64,000 nt of DNA. Origin: Gnetum montanum (Eukaryota > Streptophyta > Gnetopsida > Gnetales > Gnetaceae). This document shows, piece after piece, positions 23,881 through 35,555 of this stretch. The notes under the pieces were generated by a model that saw only the letters and a list, made by a program, of their open reading frames with translations, searched no databases and had not been told where the DNA came from. Every line of letters starts with the position of its first letter. Positions within the stretch are counted from its first letter, which is position 1. The stretch lies in the NCBI GenBank assembly GCA_015680685.1, contig MNCI01030582.1, positions 3,982 through 67,981 of the forward strand, given 5' to 3'. The position numbers were made by a program, and so were the translations under genes.

Positions 23881-24210
23881 TATAAAGAAAATTCTTGGAG
23901 AAGTCATCAAGATAGGCCTTTGTTTCTTTCTAAGTTACCACATATGTTTTCATGTCTTTCCAAAATAATGCCTAATAATAGAATAATGATCCACCAACTA
24001 AGAGCTTTTATTATTGATGGACCAACTTGGCTTTTCATAAGAAGTGTCTATTTCATTTAATAATTACGCAAAACAATTGTATATAGCATGGAACATTTAA
24101 AAGTTCACATTGATGGAAAAGTGTATCAAAAAATAAATAACTACACATACCTATAACACATATAGGTAACATGATGCTTTCATATAACTTAAATAAAATA
24201 TAATAGTGTT

Positions 24211-24290
24211 AAATTAGCATACTTCATTGGAATTAAACCTATGACTTGCAAACCCTAAGCTGTATGCTCTAACTTAGTAAGCAATGTCTA
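24211..24290 (-). mobile_element. tRNA-derived SINE-like repeat, partial copy
   Basis: The minus strand has a B box (GGTTTAATTCC) and upstream A-box-like bases (ACTAAGTTAGAG) about 40 nt away, but the tail is not conserved. Confidence 0.3.
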
Positions 24291-24385
24291 ATTAATTGTT
24301 ATGAGCAAATGTAGGATGTTAGAACTCAAATTATTTTTTTGAAGGTATCAAAACCTGTGAAACCCAAAATTTTTGTTGCTGTTGA

Positions 24386-24417
24386 GGGGGGGGGGGGGGG
24401 GGGNGGGTGGGGTGTGT
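24386..24417. repeat. G-homopolymer tract with one ambiguous base
   Basis: Eighteen G bases are followed by a single N at 24404 and further G-rich sequence, then TG-rich sequence. The N marks uncertain sequence, so the true length of the run is not known. Confidence 0.9.
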
Positions 24418-24456
24418 GGTGTGTGAAGGGGGAGAGGTATTAGAACTCAAAATTAT

Positions 24457-24573
24457 TGTAATATAGGTACACCTTAAGATCTATGGTTCAATTAGAACTT
24501 TATAAATCAACATGGTTCACTAGAATTAAACCCATAACTTGAACTTTTAAATCAAGAGTCTTTCTAGGCTAAT
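24457..24573 (-). mobile_element. tRNA-derived SINE-like repeat, copy 5
   Basis: On the minus strand, TTAGCCTAGAAAGAC (A-box region) precedes GGGTTTAATTCTAG (B box) and the family body TTATAAAGTTCTAATTG and tail GTGTACCTATATTAC. Together with copy 4 it defines the full-length form. Confidence 0.55.
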
Positions 24574-24808
24574 ACCTCATTGTTTTAACAATAAGTACAT
24601 CCAAGAGATATAGCCAAACTATCATGTTGGTTATATGACCTCAAGTTCATCTAGTCATAGTTTTCATTTTGACAACTTCTTATTAGTTGCATGGCTTGGG
24701 TAATGTATACTATTATTAGTTATAACACTCATATTTAGCCAAGATTTAATTATTTATGGATTATCAACCATAATGTGCAATTATTTAAGTATTAAATTAA
24801 AAGATATT

Positions 24809-24865
24809 TGGCTCAAGTGGTTAGTTTATTATCTTATTAGATAAGAGGTCACAAGTTCAAGTTAT
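24809..24865 (+). other. Second, unrelated tRNA-like A-box/B-box pair
   Basis: TGGCTCAAGTGG is followed 45 nt later by AGTTCAAGTT, which fits tRNA-type A and B boxes. It does not fold into an obvious intact tRNA and lacks the tail of the other SINE-like copies. It may be the head of a different SINE. Confidence 0.35.
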
Positions 24866-24869
24866 ACTT

Positions 24870-25740
24870 TAGGCATTATTGGTTGAGAGTTAAAGGCTTA
24901 AAGCATTTTCCTATTCTTTTTGGCTCATTTTTGTCAAGTTTTGTTGTAGTATTCCTAAAACACCAATTTCTCCTCTCACCCTTGCCCTTCCCCATCACTG
25001 ACACCTCTCCTACATAAGAAAAAGTCAATTTTATCAAGTAATGTTAAATATTCTACATAAACACCCCATCCTACCTAGAACTATAATAAAATTACATCAT
25101 CATCTAAACTAAACTAAATTATTCACTATTCTTTATCATGAAATATTGAATCTATGACCACTGAATCATAACAACCTACTCTCACTACCCACTAAACTAA
25201 ACTCAAATACCCTAAAATTTTAGAAACCTATACACAAATCCCTCTGTAGAGAACATTCCCTTTATGTTAAATTCATCCTTAAATCTACAAATGCACAAAA
25301 ATCGAATAATCCCATACTAAGAAAACATATAACCTACCTCTTTAAGAAATAATCCCCCTTATACAAACTAATTTTAGCTAAAGGAAAAAAAATCAATTTG
25401 TATCATTTTAGCTATATTAAATCATCTTCTTAAAAAATTGAAAAAAAATAGGTAACAAAAAACCATGAGCACAAACTTATGAGTTTAATTCCTATTTACA
25501 AAATACATTGTCCTAATTAGAATTTTGATGTATTTTGTAATGTTAATCTCTACAACAAAATCATTGTAATTTTTAACAGTTTTTGTTGATTATGCAACAT
25601 GATACTTTGCATTATTATCATTACCAATTTAAAATATTCATCCAGGCATATACTTTTCCTAAATTATGTTTGAAAAATCATGAAGATTTTTAAGTAATCA
25701 ATATAGATTTGTGTGATTCATTCAAAAATTTTATTTTAAA
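24870..25740. other. Gene-free A/T-rich spacer
   Basis: No coding, LTR or repeat structure is visible. Confidence 0.4.
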
Positions 25741-25744
25741 TCCC

Positions 25745-26215
25745 GAGCCATAGACAACAAGATTGTCCATGGAATGGTAGTGGTAGGAGTGAAGCCAATA
25801 TCATATTCAATCATTGTTACACTTGAGGGCAATTTGGATATTTTGAAGATGAATATCCTTAATGTTTTACCTATGGATAACTAGGCCATAGACAATGAGA
25901 TTGTACATGGAATGGTAGTGGAAAGAGTGAAGAAAATATCATAAGGACACCACCAAGTATAAATCTTAAGCATTAGAAAATGTATTTAAGTTCCTTTAAT
26001 CATTTTTAGATACTAATCAAATATTAAATCCCTAATACTTTTATTATTAGTGAGTGACAAGGCCATAGAAAATGAGATTGTCAAAGGATTAATAGTGGCA
26101 AGAGTGAAAGCATATTATGGGAAGACCATTGGATACAAATCTAAAACATTAACAAATGACTCCAAATGTATTCAATTAATTTTAGGTATTGATCAAATAC
26201 TAATTACAAATTTTT
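25745..26215. repeat. Three-copy tandem repeat (about 140-170 bp unit)
   Basis: The three units begin near 25746, 25886 and 26052 with GGCCATAGACAATGAGATTG or close variants, followed by ATGGAATGGTAGTGG and AGAGTGAA. Units two and three also share a later TACAAATCT-like and ATCAAATA segment. Spacing is unequal, so the copies have drifted by indels. No open frame spans them. Confidence 0.7.
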
Positions 26216-26219
26216 TCAT

Positions 26220-26940
26220 CTAATACTTTTGTTTTTTTAACAAAATATTTAATAATTCTTTTCACTTTTTTTTGAAGATTTATTGGATAAATCAGAAAGT
26301 AGCAAACAAATCCTATAACTAAGAAAATAAAATCAATTACAAGCTAATAAAATAATATCAATTATGTTAATCAATTTAATAAAGTACATGTTCACAAAGG
26401 TTATTAAATATACATAAAAATTAATATTCACATACTTGAAGTTTTTATTGACTTATTATATTCAATTAATTATTTTAGAATAAAATAGCATATTTAGAAT
26501 TTATATTAGGACTAGGAATTGATACTTCAAATCCAACTCCAAAGCTGCACTAGTAGATTATACATTTGCTTCAAGATTTGGAAAGCGCCATACTTGAAAG
26601 CTCAACAAATATATCTCAAATAAATAATACAAAAAACCTGTAGTAAGTAAATATAAATATAAATTTTAACCATGCCAAACCTAATTAAGCACTATATCTT
26701 TAATTAGTATATGTATTAACATACGAAAACATTTTATAGAATAATATAACTAACAAAGCTATAAAGAGTGCAAGAAGATCTCCACAGTTAAAATTTGAAG
26801 GTTAAGAAAATACCACCTCTCCAACTATGATAGATGCATAATGTATATTTATCTTAACTCGCTTAATAAATTCATTATAAATGCATTGAAAATGCATAAG
26901 ATTAGAATAAAATGACATCTTGAAACTCAATAAATATGTA
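26220..26940. other. Gene-free A/T-rich spacer next to element 2
   Basis: I see nothing recognisable. It is very A/T-rich with short A and T runs. Confidence 0.4.
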
Positions 26941-26943
26941 TAA

Positions 26944-27897
26944 ATTTGGAGCAAGTTTGATCCAATAATTCATCACCTTCAAATACTAAATTTAGATAGT
27001 ATGCAAAGATAAAACTTTTTGCTAGAAAATAAGAAAACTAGCTATCCTGAATTAATTAGAAGATTATAATCAACTTCTCAAAACCCATAACATCCAAAAC
27101 CTTTCATACTCAAATGATATTGCAGAGCATGAGGCTCTACAACCATACAATGACTATTCTTAATGCAAGACATAATCAAGAGAGAGATTCTCTCATAGCT
27201 CGGGAATGAGATCTCAATTGGAAAGCAAGACTAGAACACACAGGTCTATACAATTGACCTTGACATTGCATCCTCTATGCACTCACTCAATGTGCTCTCC
27301 CACATCTTGCCCAAGTTATCACCAACTTGAGAGCTCTCATGAGAAATCTAATCTCATAATTCTCTCTCTCTACAAGCATGAACTGTTAATATCTACTAAT
27401 AACAAGGAGATAAAAAACCTAGAAACCTTTTCTCAACTTCACTTGAGGCTCTTTAGTTGTTTTCATGGTCTTCTCACCTTCTCCACATCCATTTTCATTG
27501 TTTTCCAACTTACCTTGGTTGTTTCCAAAATTGAGATAGTTGATTTCAGAAGTTTCCCTAGTCGTATAGATCATCTCTAGCCTTGGGAAGACATCTTCTA
27601 TCAAAACTAACTTTTAGGAGAGATGTCTCTTATTTTTACAAGACGTTTTCTTCTAAGATAAGATGTCTCTTCTTGGTAGGAGATGTCTTGCCCAAGATGT
27701 CTTCCCTCCTACAAGATGTCTTTCCTGAGAAGACTCTAGAATTAGCAAGATGTCTCCTCTATCTCCAAGATGTCTTTTGTTAGCTCCAAGTCTTAGTGAA
27801 GATGTCTTCTTGCCTTTCAAGATGTTTTCAGTAGCTTGAAACCTGCAAACATAAATGTAGGAAAGGAACAAAAGGGATTGAAAAAGGTGTCCCTACA
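26944..27897 (-). repeat. 3' LTR of element 2
   Basis: This copy of about 954 bp pairs with 32589-33472. In element orientation it begins TGTAGGGACACC. The outer (left) boundary is approximate because its terminal dinucleotide has changed. It holds nine exact copies of AGATGTCT or AGACATCT between about 27590 and 27820. Confidence 0.85.
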
Positions 27898-28140
27898 TTA
27901 GATTTTCCACCCTTCAAAAAGTAAACTCAGGAGAACAAGGAAGTAGGTGAAGTGATCCCCTATTCACGAAGTTTGGTCTAATGTATCCATATAGCATCAT
28001 CTATGAATGAATCCTTTCAATGGATCAAATATTCATGCCTCTTAGCTCCCTAAGTGGTAGAAGCTTTTCTTTGCTTAAGTATGATCACCTTCTTTTCCAT
28101 TGAAGGCTTGGACTAATCAATAGGCCCCTTCAACTCATCG
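27898..28140 (-). other. Element 2 polypurine tract and short 3' untranslated region
   Basis: The minus strand shows AAGGGTGGAAAATC within 15 nt of the 3' LTR, a decayed polypurine tract. No coding signal is seen here. Confidence 0.5.
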
Positions 28141-28148
28141 ATGCTACC

Positions 28149-29270
28149 CTATATGGTCTTCTCTTCAACTGATTCATGATAATGCACAAGAATTGAAACA
28201 TTAAACAAAAAATGCATACTAACATCATTTGGTATATCAATATCAAATGAATTATCATTGATCTTAGCCTTGATTTTGAAAGGCCCCATCTTCTTGGCTT
28301 TTAACTTGGAGAAGTTCATACCTCTTAACCATATCTTCTTCGAGTGCATCCAAACCAAGTCATCAATAGCAAAATTAGGCTTTCGTTTATCCTCATTCCT
28401 CTTGAGGACTCTCTCTTTAGCCTTTTTTTTTCTAGACTTGATTTTACTTATGCATGGAGATCCCTCATCTCTTGCATAAAATTAGCACTAAGTTGAGCTT
28501 CACCATCAAAGCTTTTTAAAGTATCTACTATCTTTGGACAAAGCCCATAATTCACCTCAAATGAACTTTTTCTAGTAGTAACATGAAAATCATTATTGTA
28601 AGAAAACTAAGTATGACACAGCAAGTTTTTCGACTTGTTTAGCTATCCATTACACAAATATATCAATATGTTTACCAATGGTTTATTCACCACCTCCATT
28701 TGAGCATCAAATTGTAACTGATATGTGCTAGAAAAATTCAATTTTATCCCCAATATTTTCCAAAGGAACCTCCAAAAGTGACTTGTGAATTTGAAGTCTT
28801 TGTTATTAATAATATTCAAATGAATTCCATGCAACATCACAACATGCTAGGAAAACAAATTTATAACATGAGAAGCATCACTTACCTTCTTGCATGGAAT
28901 GAAATATGCCATCTTCAAGAACCTGTTAAGAACAAAAAAAATTGCATCATTTCCATTTTTTGATTTTTGGAATACCACTGATAAAATCCATAGACATACT
29001 TTCCATTGGACATCTGGGAATTGAAAGAGGCATATAATGTCCATCCACTCCTTTTCCTCCTTTGAACTTTTGACAAGTCAAACACTCCTTCACAAATTTG
29101 GAAACTTCAATTCCCTTACCATGCTAAAAATAGTGGCTGCCCAAAATTTCCAATGTTTTATCCTTGCTCATGTGACTTGTCATGCCACTATAATGCTTTT
29201 CAAACAAAATCTTTTTCCTAAAATCCTAATTATGAACACATACCTTTCCATTCTTAAATAACAGCTCATT
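28149..29270 (-). pseudogene. Element 2 integrase (decayed, catalytic Asp codons changed)
   Basis: In order, the minus strand shows FQKSKNGNDAIFFVLNRFLK (relatives have VDRF), then LHGIHLNIINNKDFKFTSHF (relatives have SDRD), TYQLQFDAQMEVVN, and a C-terminal KLKAKKMGPFKIKAKINDN followed by FNV. Both catalytic aspartates read as asparagine, while the glutamate in the MEVVN block is kept. The frame is split into at least three pieces. Confidence 0.85.
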
Positions 29271-29457
29271 TTGAATATTATATTCCCTCCACTAGTCTAT
29301 CCTATTCATCAATGGCTCTTTGAGGCTTCTCCAAAACTACCCAAAACCATCATCATGCTCATACAAAGAAGAATAATCACCAATACCTTCCACATGAGGT
29401 AGGCTGAAATTCACCACATGCACCCTTGATAATGCATTAGCTAGCACATTGGCTTTT

Positions 29458-29757
29458 TCACTTTTTTGCTTCAAAATAGAACTCCTGTAATTGTGCAATA
29501 CACTTCATGTGCTTTACACTGAACTTGTTTTGTGAGTTTATGAATTGAAGTGATTTGTGATCTATCATCAAAGTGAACTCCTTGGGTAGTAAATAATGCC
29601 TCCAATACTTGATTTCTTGAAGAATAGCATACAACTCCTTATCATATGTGCTATATTGTTTCCTTAACACATTTAACTTTTCTAAAAAGAAAGTAATAGG
29701 CCTACCTTCTTGTGAAAGTACCCCACTAATGGCAAGTCCACTTGCATCCACCTCCAC
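29458..29757 (-). pseudogene. Element 2 RNase H
   Basis: An uninterrupted 99-codon segment reads MEVDASGLAISGVLSQEGRP, YSTYDKELYAIL and LMIDHKSLQF, the Ty3-type RNase H order with DAS, KEL and DHK intact. It is the best-preserved domain of this element, but the flanking pol frames are broken. Confidence 0.85.
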
Positions 29758-29959
29758 CTAAAAAAGCTTCTAAAAATATAGAATTGAAAGCATTGGTTCA
29801 TTGGTAATCTTTGCTTTCAACAAGTCAAAGATCCCTTGGGTTTCATTATCCCACCTAAATTCCTTATTTTTCTTCAACAAAGCAAACAAAGGCTACAAAA
29901 TATCATGAAAATTTTTTATTAACCATATATAAAAACCCGTTAAACCAAGGAATGACCTT

Positions 29960-30660
29960 ACCTCCCTAACATTCTTGAGAGGTGGCCAATCTCCAATAGC
30001 CTTCATTTTGGTAGCTTTTATTCAAATATAATTTTTAGAAACCACATGCTCCAAATATATAATTTTCCTTTTGAAAAAATGACTTTTTTTCACATTGATT
30101 ATTAATTGTACCTCTACCAACTCAAGACACACCATCCTTAAGTGATCCAAGTGCTCTTCTTCATTAGAGTTATATACTAAAATATTATTAAAAAAAGACA
30201 ATATAACACTTATCATTCAAGTCTTTCAATACATCATGCATTAACCTCATGAATGTAGTAGGTGCATACTTGAGTGCAAATGACATTACCAACCACTCAA
30301 ATAGTTCATTTGGTATCTTAAAAGCTATCTTTCACTCATCACCAAGCTTGATTCTAATTTGATGATAACCATTCTTCAAATCAAATTTTCTAAATATCTT
30401 AGCATTGGTAAGGACATCAAGGATATAATCCATCCTTGGAATAGGAAACTTATACCTCACTATTATCCTATTCACTAACCTAGAATCAATGTACATCCTC
30501 CATTTATCATTGTTCTTATTTTGCACTAGTACTATTGGATTTGCACAAGGTAAAATGGATTCCCTCACAAAGCCATTTGCAAGTAACTTCTTTACTTGTT
30601 TTTGTAATTCAACCCATTGATTTGGTACCATTTGGTAAGCATTTTCATTTGGATCGATAG
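29960..30660 (-). pseudogene. Element 2 reverse transcriptase (decayed, both catalytic Asp lost)
   Basis: The N-terminal part is open at 30631-30332 (GFVRESILPCANPIVLVQNK, YKFPIPRMDYILD, KFDLKNGYHQIRI). The catalytic box lies in the next segment (30216-30022) and reads FFNNILVYN where relatives have FFDDILIYS, so both metal-binding aspartates are asparagine. Both changes are G-to-A on the coding strand. Confidence 0.9.
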
Positions 30661-30679
30661 CACTAGGAATGAAATGAAT

Positions 30680-31250
30680 CTAGTGTTATACATTCCACAT
30701 TGGTGGTAATGCATCTAATTTTCCCTTAAACACCTTGAAAAATTTCTCATTAAGCCTAGTATACTAGTAGAAAGTTCAACCTGCACATCATTATGATTAG
30801 TAGCAACTGTTGTCATAATAACAAAACCAAAACCTATTTCATCATGTTCCTCAATATATTCCCTCTCTCCTAGAAGGATTAAGGAAGCATTAAGTGAACT
30901 TTGCTGCCTCACTTGTTTAGCTATCATGAAAATCAACTCATGGATTCCATCTTGTCTAGGTACACTCCACATGTTTCTTGCCCTATCAAATTGAGCACCA
31001 TTGTCAAAATTCCAAGGTCTACTAAGAATTACATCAACATATACATTGTTTCCTTACCTCTTAGGTAAAATATCTAGACAACCAATGTTCTTTATAAGGT
31101 CTAGGATAAGGATTAGTTATGAATCCCAATCTAGCAATTTCCCTAGAAGAAATAACATTTTCTTGGGTTCTTCCATCATTCAAAACATGAATCCATTTCA
31201 CACTAATCAAACATATAGCTCTAGTCTAAAAAAAATTTCTATTAGGGTGT
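30680..31250 (-). pseudogene. Element 2 protease region (decayed)
   Basis: The segments NDGRTQENVISSREIARLGF and PYPRPYKEHWL resemble the active-site and following region of chromovirus protease (GSCTNV, LGLPT, HPKPYKLQWL in relatives). A WQFDR-like end and a downstream linker open at 30972-30715 follow. Stops and shifts are present. Confidence 0.65.
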
Positions 31251-32300
31251 TCTAATCTATTCTTACTACCCATGAATGCATAAGTATTTAATTCAAAAAG
31301 TGTTCTCAATTTTTGGAGCATTAGGATTACCTCTATGAAGACCTTGGCTCGATGTCTTCTCCAACTCCATGAGTTGTACATCTTTTCCTTTGGATACCTT
31401 GTAAAGTAGACATTTCCATTGCTTATGTCCCTATTCTCCACACTTGAAGCATTGGATTTTTGATGAGTTGTTGCCTTGATCCTTACCTCCTTTACCACCT
31501 TCTTGGTTTTTTCCTTCTCACCATCTCTTTTAGTATTCATGTCATGGTTTCCATCCTTGTTTTTAGAATTGGACTTGAATCCATTTTCAGATTTGGGTTC
31601 CTTCTCCTTCCCCTTGGAAGTTTGTTTGTTAATTCTATTTTTGAATGCATTTAATTTCATCTTAGCCTTGAGTGCCAAATCAGAAGCCTCATCAAGTGTT
31701 TGTGGCTAATAGAAAGACAATTTAGACTAATATGTCATTTTGAGACCTCCTAAAAAGATTGAAGCATGTTTATACTCTTACCAATTTACCTTTGCTTAAT
31801 GGAATAGATCAAAAAATTTGATGTAGAATTATTTGATATCCTTATCACCTTACCTTAGGAATTTATTGTCTCTAAAAAGACTATTCAAATTTTCTTTTTA
31901 ACTTGTATTTCATCAGATTCCAATCTCTGATGGGTTGACCATTTTATCTTTCATAATCCTGGGACTCCTTTTATCAAAAAGTTGAAGTCATACCTTCTAA
32001 TCTAGATTCAACTATTAGTACCCTCATGTTATTCATTATCTCTTTCAATTAGAAATTCTTCTTAAGTACCTTTAGCCAACTTACAAAATTATTGGTACCA
32101 GCTACACCATTGAAGATCTTCAACTCAAGATACAGAAGTCTTGTAACATTTTTGAATGCTCTAGCAAGCCTTGCCTCCTTGTCAAGCTTACATGGAGAAA
32201 AAGTATTTAACATAGTTGGAGTCCTTGAAATTTTCATATGTGGAATAGAATTTCCTACCATTCAAATCCTTGGCTAATGGTTTCCTACACTCCCATAGCT
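31226..32300 (-). pseudogene. Element 2 gag (decayed)
   Basis: An open segment at 31678-31226 is Lys/Glu-rich (KGKEKEPKSENGFKSNSKNK), and a second at 32261-32049 precedes it, with a broken tract between. It sits in the gag position upstream of the protease. A cysteine knuckle is only faintly visible. Confidence 0.6.
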
Positions 32301-32571
32301 AGATTGTCCTTCCTCTTCATTCACTCCATCTCCACCTAGTTGTCAAATTTATTCATCTAAACGTGCATGCTCATCACCTCTGCATGTTTGGATATGGCTT
32401 CAACCAATATTCCTTTCTACCTTTATGTTGATTTCAACCAATCAAACAACCATTAACTCAAAGACAAACTTCATGCTCTTCATGTCTCTAATTAGTCCTT
32501 GCACTTGTTTCTTCTTGGATGCTATTTGAAATTGAAAAAATCCTCAATCAATTTCAAGTGATACAAAGCTT

Positions 32572-32584
32572 AGATTTAATATCA
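32572..32584 (-). other. Primer-binding site of element 2 (tRNA-Met-like)
   Basis: On the minus strand TGATATTAAATCT sits 4 nt inside the 5' LTR. It matches the start of the initiator tRNA-Met site TGGTATCAGAGCC at most positions, and nearly all differences are transitions. Confidence 0.6.
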
Positions 32585-32588
32585 ATAA

Positions 32589-33472
32589 TGCTAGAGTAGG
32601 TTCACTCCAGTAATTAATTACCTTCAAATACTAAATCTAAATATTATGCAAACACAAAATGTTTTGGTAGAAGAAAATAAAAATAGCTATCTTTGATTAA
32701 TTGATTAGAAGATTATCAGTTGGGTTCTCAAAACTCACAACACTCAAAACCTTTCACAATCAAATGATATTGTAGAGCATGAAACTATACAATTACATAA
32801 TGGTTGTTCTTAATGCAAGACACAATCAATAGAGAGAATATACCACAAGTCAAGAATGAGATCTCAACTTGCAAGCAAGACTAGAACACACAGGTCTACA
32901 TAATTGACCTTGGAGTTGTAACCTCTATTCACTCCCTCAATGTGCTCTCCTACAACTTGCCCAAGCTCTTACTGAGAAATCTCATCTCATAACTCTCTTT
33001 CTACAAGTATGAATAATTGATAACAAGGAGATGAGAAACTTAGAAATCTTCCTTTAACTCTACTTTGAGGCTCTTTAGTTGTTTCATGGTCTTTCCACCT
33101 TTTTTACTATTGTTTCCATTGTTTTTTAACTTACCTTGGCTATTTCCTAAATTGGGATGGGTGATTTTGGAAGTTTTCCTAGTCATCTGGGTCATCTTTG
33201 ATCTTGGGAAAATGTCTTCTATTTTGGAAAGACATCTCCTTCTGAGACAAGATGTCTTCTCTTGGTAGAAGATGTCTTCCCTCCTAGAAGATGTCTTCCC
33301 CAAAAAGACTACAAAATTAGTAAGGTGTCTCATCTATCTTCAAGATGTCTTCTATTAGCCCAAGGTTTTAACCAATACATCTTCTTGCATTCCAAGATGT
33401 CTTCATCAACCTAAAACTTGCAAAAACTAACATAGGAAAGGAAAAAATGGGATTGTAAGAGATGTCCCTAAA
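32589..33472 (-). repeat. 5' LTR of element 2
   Basis: This 884-bp copy pairs with 26944-27897. Its inner end reads TCTAGCA on the minus strand, and its outer end is altered (TTTAGGGACATC in place of TGTAGGGACACC). It carries at least six exact AGATGTCT or AGACATCT copies (about 33215-33410). Confidence 0.85.
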
Positions 33473-33779
33473 CTAATATTTTAATCCTTATCATCAAAAT
33501 CTAAAGCTAATGTAGACAAGAGTTACACCACCTTCACAACTATAATAGAAGAATAATTTACATCTCATCTTATTTAATAACATCATTGTAAATGTGTTAA
33601 AATTATACATTAGGTAGAAAGTTAACATAATCTTGACAAAGTATATCTTAAAATTTTATGTATCATTAATGTAAGATTTAATCTTATATAATTTACACTT
33701 TAGAACATTAACTCTATCTGTAACTTTAATATTCAAAAAGTCATACCACTAAAAAGATTAACTCCATTAATACTTCAAG

Positions 33780-34150
33780 CATCTTTTCTAAGAACTAGTC
33801 TTAGCCATGTCATTGATGGCTATCGAGTTATGAAAAACTTGTCTAGATTGTATCATTCAATAGAGATGCAAATGAAGAGAGATGATATGATGGAGTCCAA
33901 GCATGGATGTAATAAGAACAAGGATGCAATACCCCTAACATCCAAATCTGAAAAGGAGGACATAGAATATAGATCTAAGAGGTATAATCATCATCGATCT
34001 ACCTCTCATTCTCTAGTCTTCAACATTGAGGATCCAATCTATTAGAGACTACATTAAGCTTTGGGAGACAATCCTAGAAAAGATGGAACATGTCCTAGAA
34101 TAAGAGAAGCCTCAATGCTTAGGACCTCTAGTAGACCTCAAAGAGATGAA
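33780..34150 (+). pseudogene. Possible gag fragment of an older plus-strand element
   Basis: An open segment at 33830-34045 reads EYRSKRYNHHRSTSHS, a basic His-rich stretch like the gag of element 1, and then breaks. It abuts the left end of element A, and a clearer plus-strand gag starts on the other side of A at about 59.6 kb. I suggest one older gag split by A, but no target duplication confirms it. Confidence 0.35.
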
Positions 34151-34152
34151 CT

Positions 34153-35555
34153 TGTAGACTTGAAAAATTTAATTGCTAGAACAAAAACCAAAGAATCCTA
34201 GGTTTCAGACAGTTTTAGCCTTGAATCTCAAGGCCCTCTAAAGAATGGGATTGAAGGAACCTTGGATGGTCTAGTTGATCGCCCAAGGACTTACAGAAAT
34301 GTAAACAATGGTGGAAATGGAAACAATATTACATATTTGAAATGGAAACAAACATAGAAATTAAAACTTAAACTTAAATCTACACAACAATGAACGGTAA
34401 TGTTATTGAAATGGAAAATGCATGAAGTACAAGGTTCAAGAAGTACAAATTTATGTGCTTGGGTGCACAAGAAGTTTTCTTGGATGAAGCTTGAAGTATA
34501 TTGGAGCCAGTAGACCATGTTTTGCATTTGAACCCCATGATCTGGATACTTTTCAATTGTAGTTTCTAGCAACTCCATGCTAGTTTCTACTAGAATCTAC
34601 AACTCTAGTCATGGATGGTATTCCACTCTTGATGCAATGGTATCACATTAAGAGTTTCTAATGCCTAGCATAGATACCAATTTGCTCTCAAATGTTTTTC
34701 AAGGTTACAATAGGCTCTTGGTTACAAAAATGCGGAATTGCATTTGAAGTTGTGGAACTTTGAAATTGTTGCTACTTGAAAGAATTTGAAACCCCAACCA
34801 CGTGTTCATGTTTAGTTTATATAGGCTATGGAATTTTTGTTATAGGCTTTGTACATTAGTATCATGATTATTGATAGATTGATGTGTATTTGTAGGTTGT
34901 AGTGGCTACAATTCTCAGTGTAGGTGATCATTTATAGTAAGTTTTGATACATCATAGACACCAAAGCCCATTCAAATATTATAAATAGTAAACAAAATTT
35001 TGTGATTACATTGGAACCATCACAACTATGTTGAACTTGGTGGACTACACTAAGGTTGTTAAAAACTACTAGTGAACATGATGTTTACACTGGCTTGGCT
35101 ACAACTGCTGAAAACCTGGGTTGACCATGTTGACAATTGTTGGAAAAATGGAAATCCCAACAATTTCAATGCTAGATATATGCATCTATGCTGGGTTTTG
35201 TGGTGACTACACTGGGTTTGTGTGGAAAATGAAAATCCAACACCAAATACGTTGGGGGGTAAATGGTTCCAGAATAGTTAAGGCTATACCCCTACAAAAA
35301 ACCATGTGAATGTAAAATTTGGCAATTCCTAAGGCATTTTCAATCCTCCCAAGCCAAAATATAGACATGAGGTAATATTTTCCACTTATAAAGGAAGGAA
35401 ATAGCAACTTTTGAAGCATTTTCTAACTCCAAAATGTTAAAGTATGCAAGATTGCAACTCTTGGCCTACAAATCTTTCATTTAAAATAAAATCTTGCCTC
35501 AAATTGGAATATGAAAGTTAAAATTTAAAACATGAATTTTCTTGGTGGCATTTCA
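34153..35555 (-). repeat. 3' LTR of element A
   Basis: This 1403-bp copy pairs with 58166-59581. On the plus strand it starts TGTAGACTTG and ends GGTGGCATTTCA. It contains the motif GACTACACTGG (about 35205-35220) that recurs in the palindrome array inside element A. Confidence 0.85.

Larger units (their letters stand above)
26944..33472 (-). mobile_element. Element 2: Ty3/gypsy chromovirus-type retrotransposon, inactive
   Basis: The element is about 6.5 kb in minus orientation with LTRs of about 954 and 884 bp. It has a tRNA-Met-like primer site and domains in the order gag, protease, RT, RNase H, integrase. RT and integrase wording (MVPNQWVELQKQV, GFVRESILPCANP, KLKAKKMGPFKI) fits the chromovirus branch, in the CRM/Reina direction. 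No chromodomain is seen after the integrase. All frames are interrupted. A hybrid family is possible, since the solo LTR at 11.6-12.4 kb is related. Confidence 0.88.

Noticed and set aside
24809-24865. Functional tRNA gene
   Set aside because: Only the A- and B-box-like segments fit; no complete cloverleaf with paired acceptor stem is seen.
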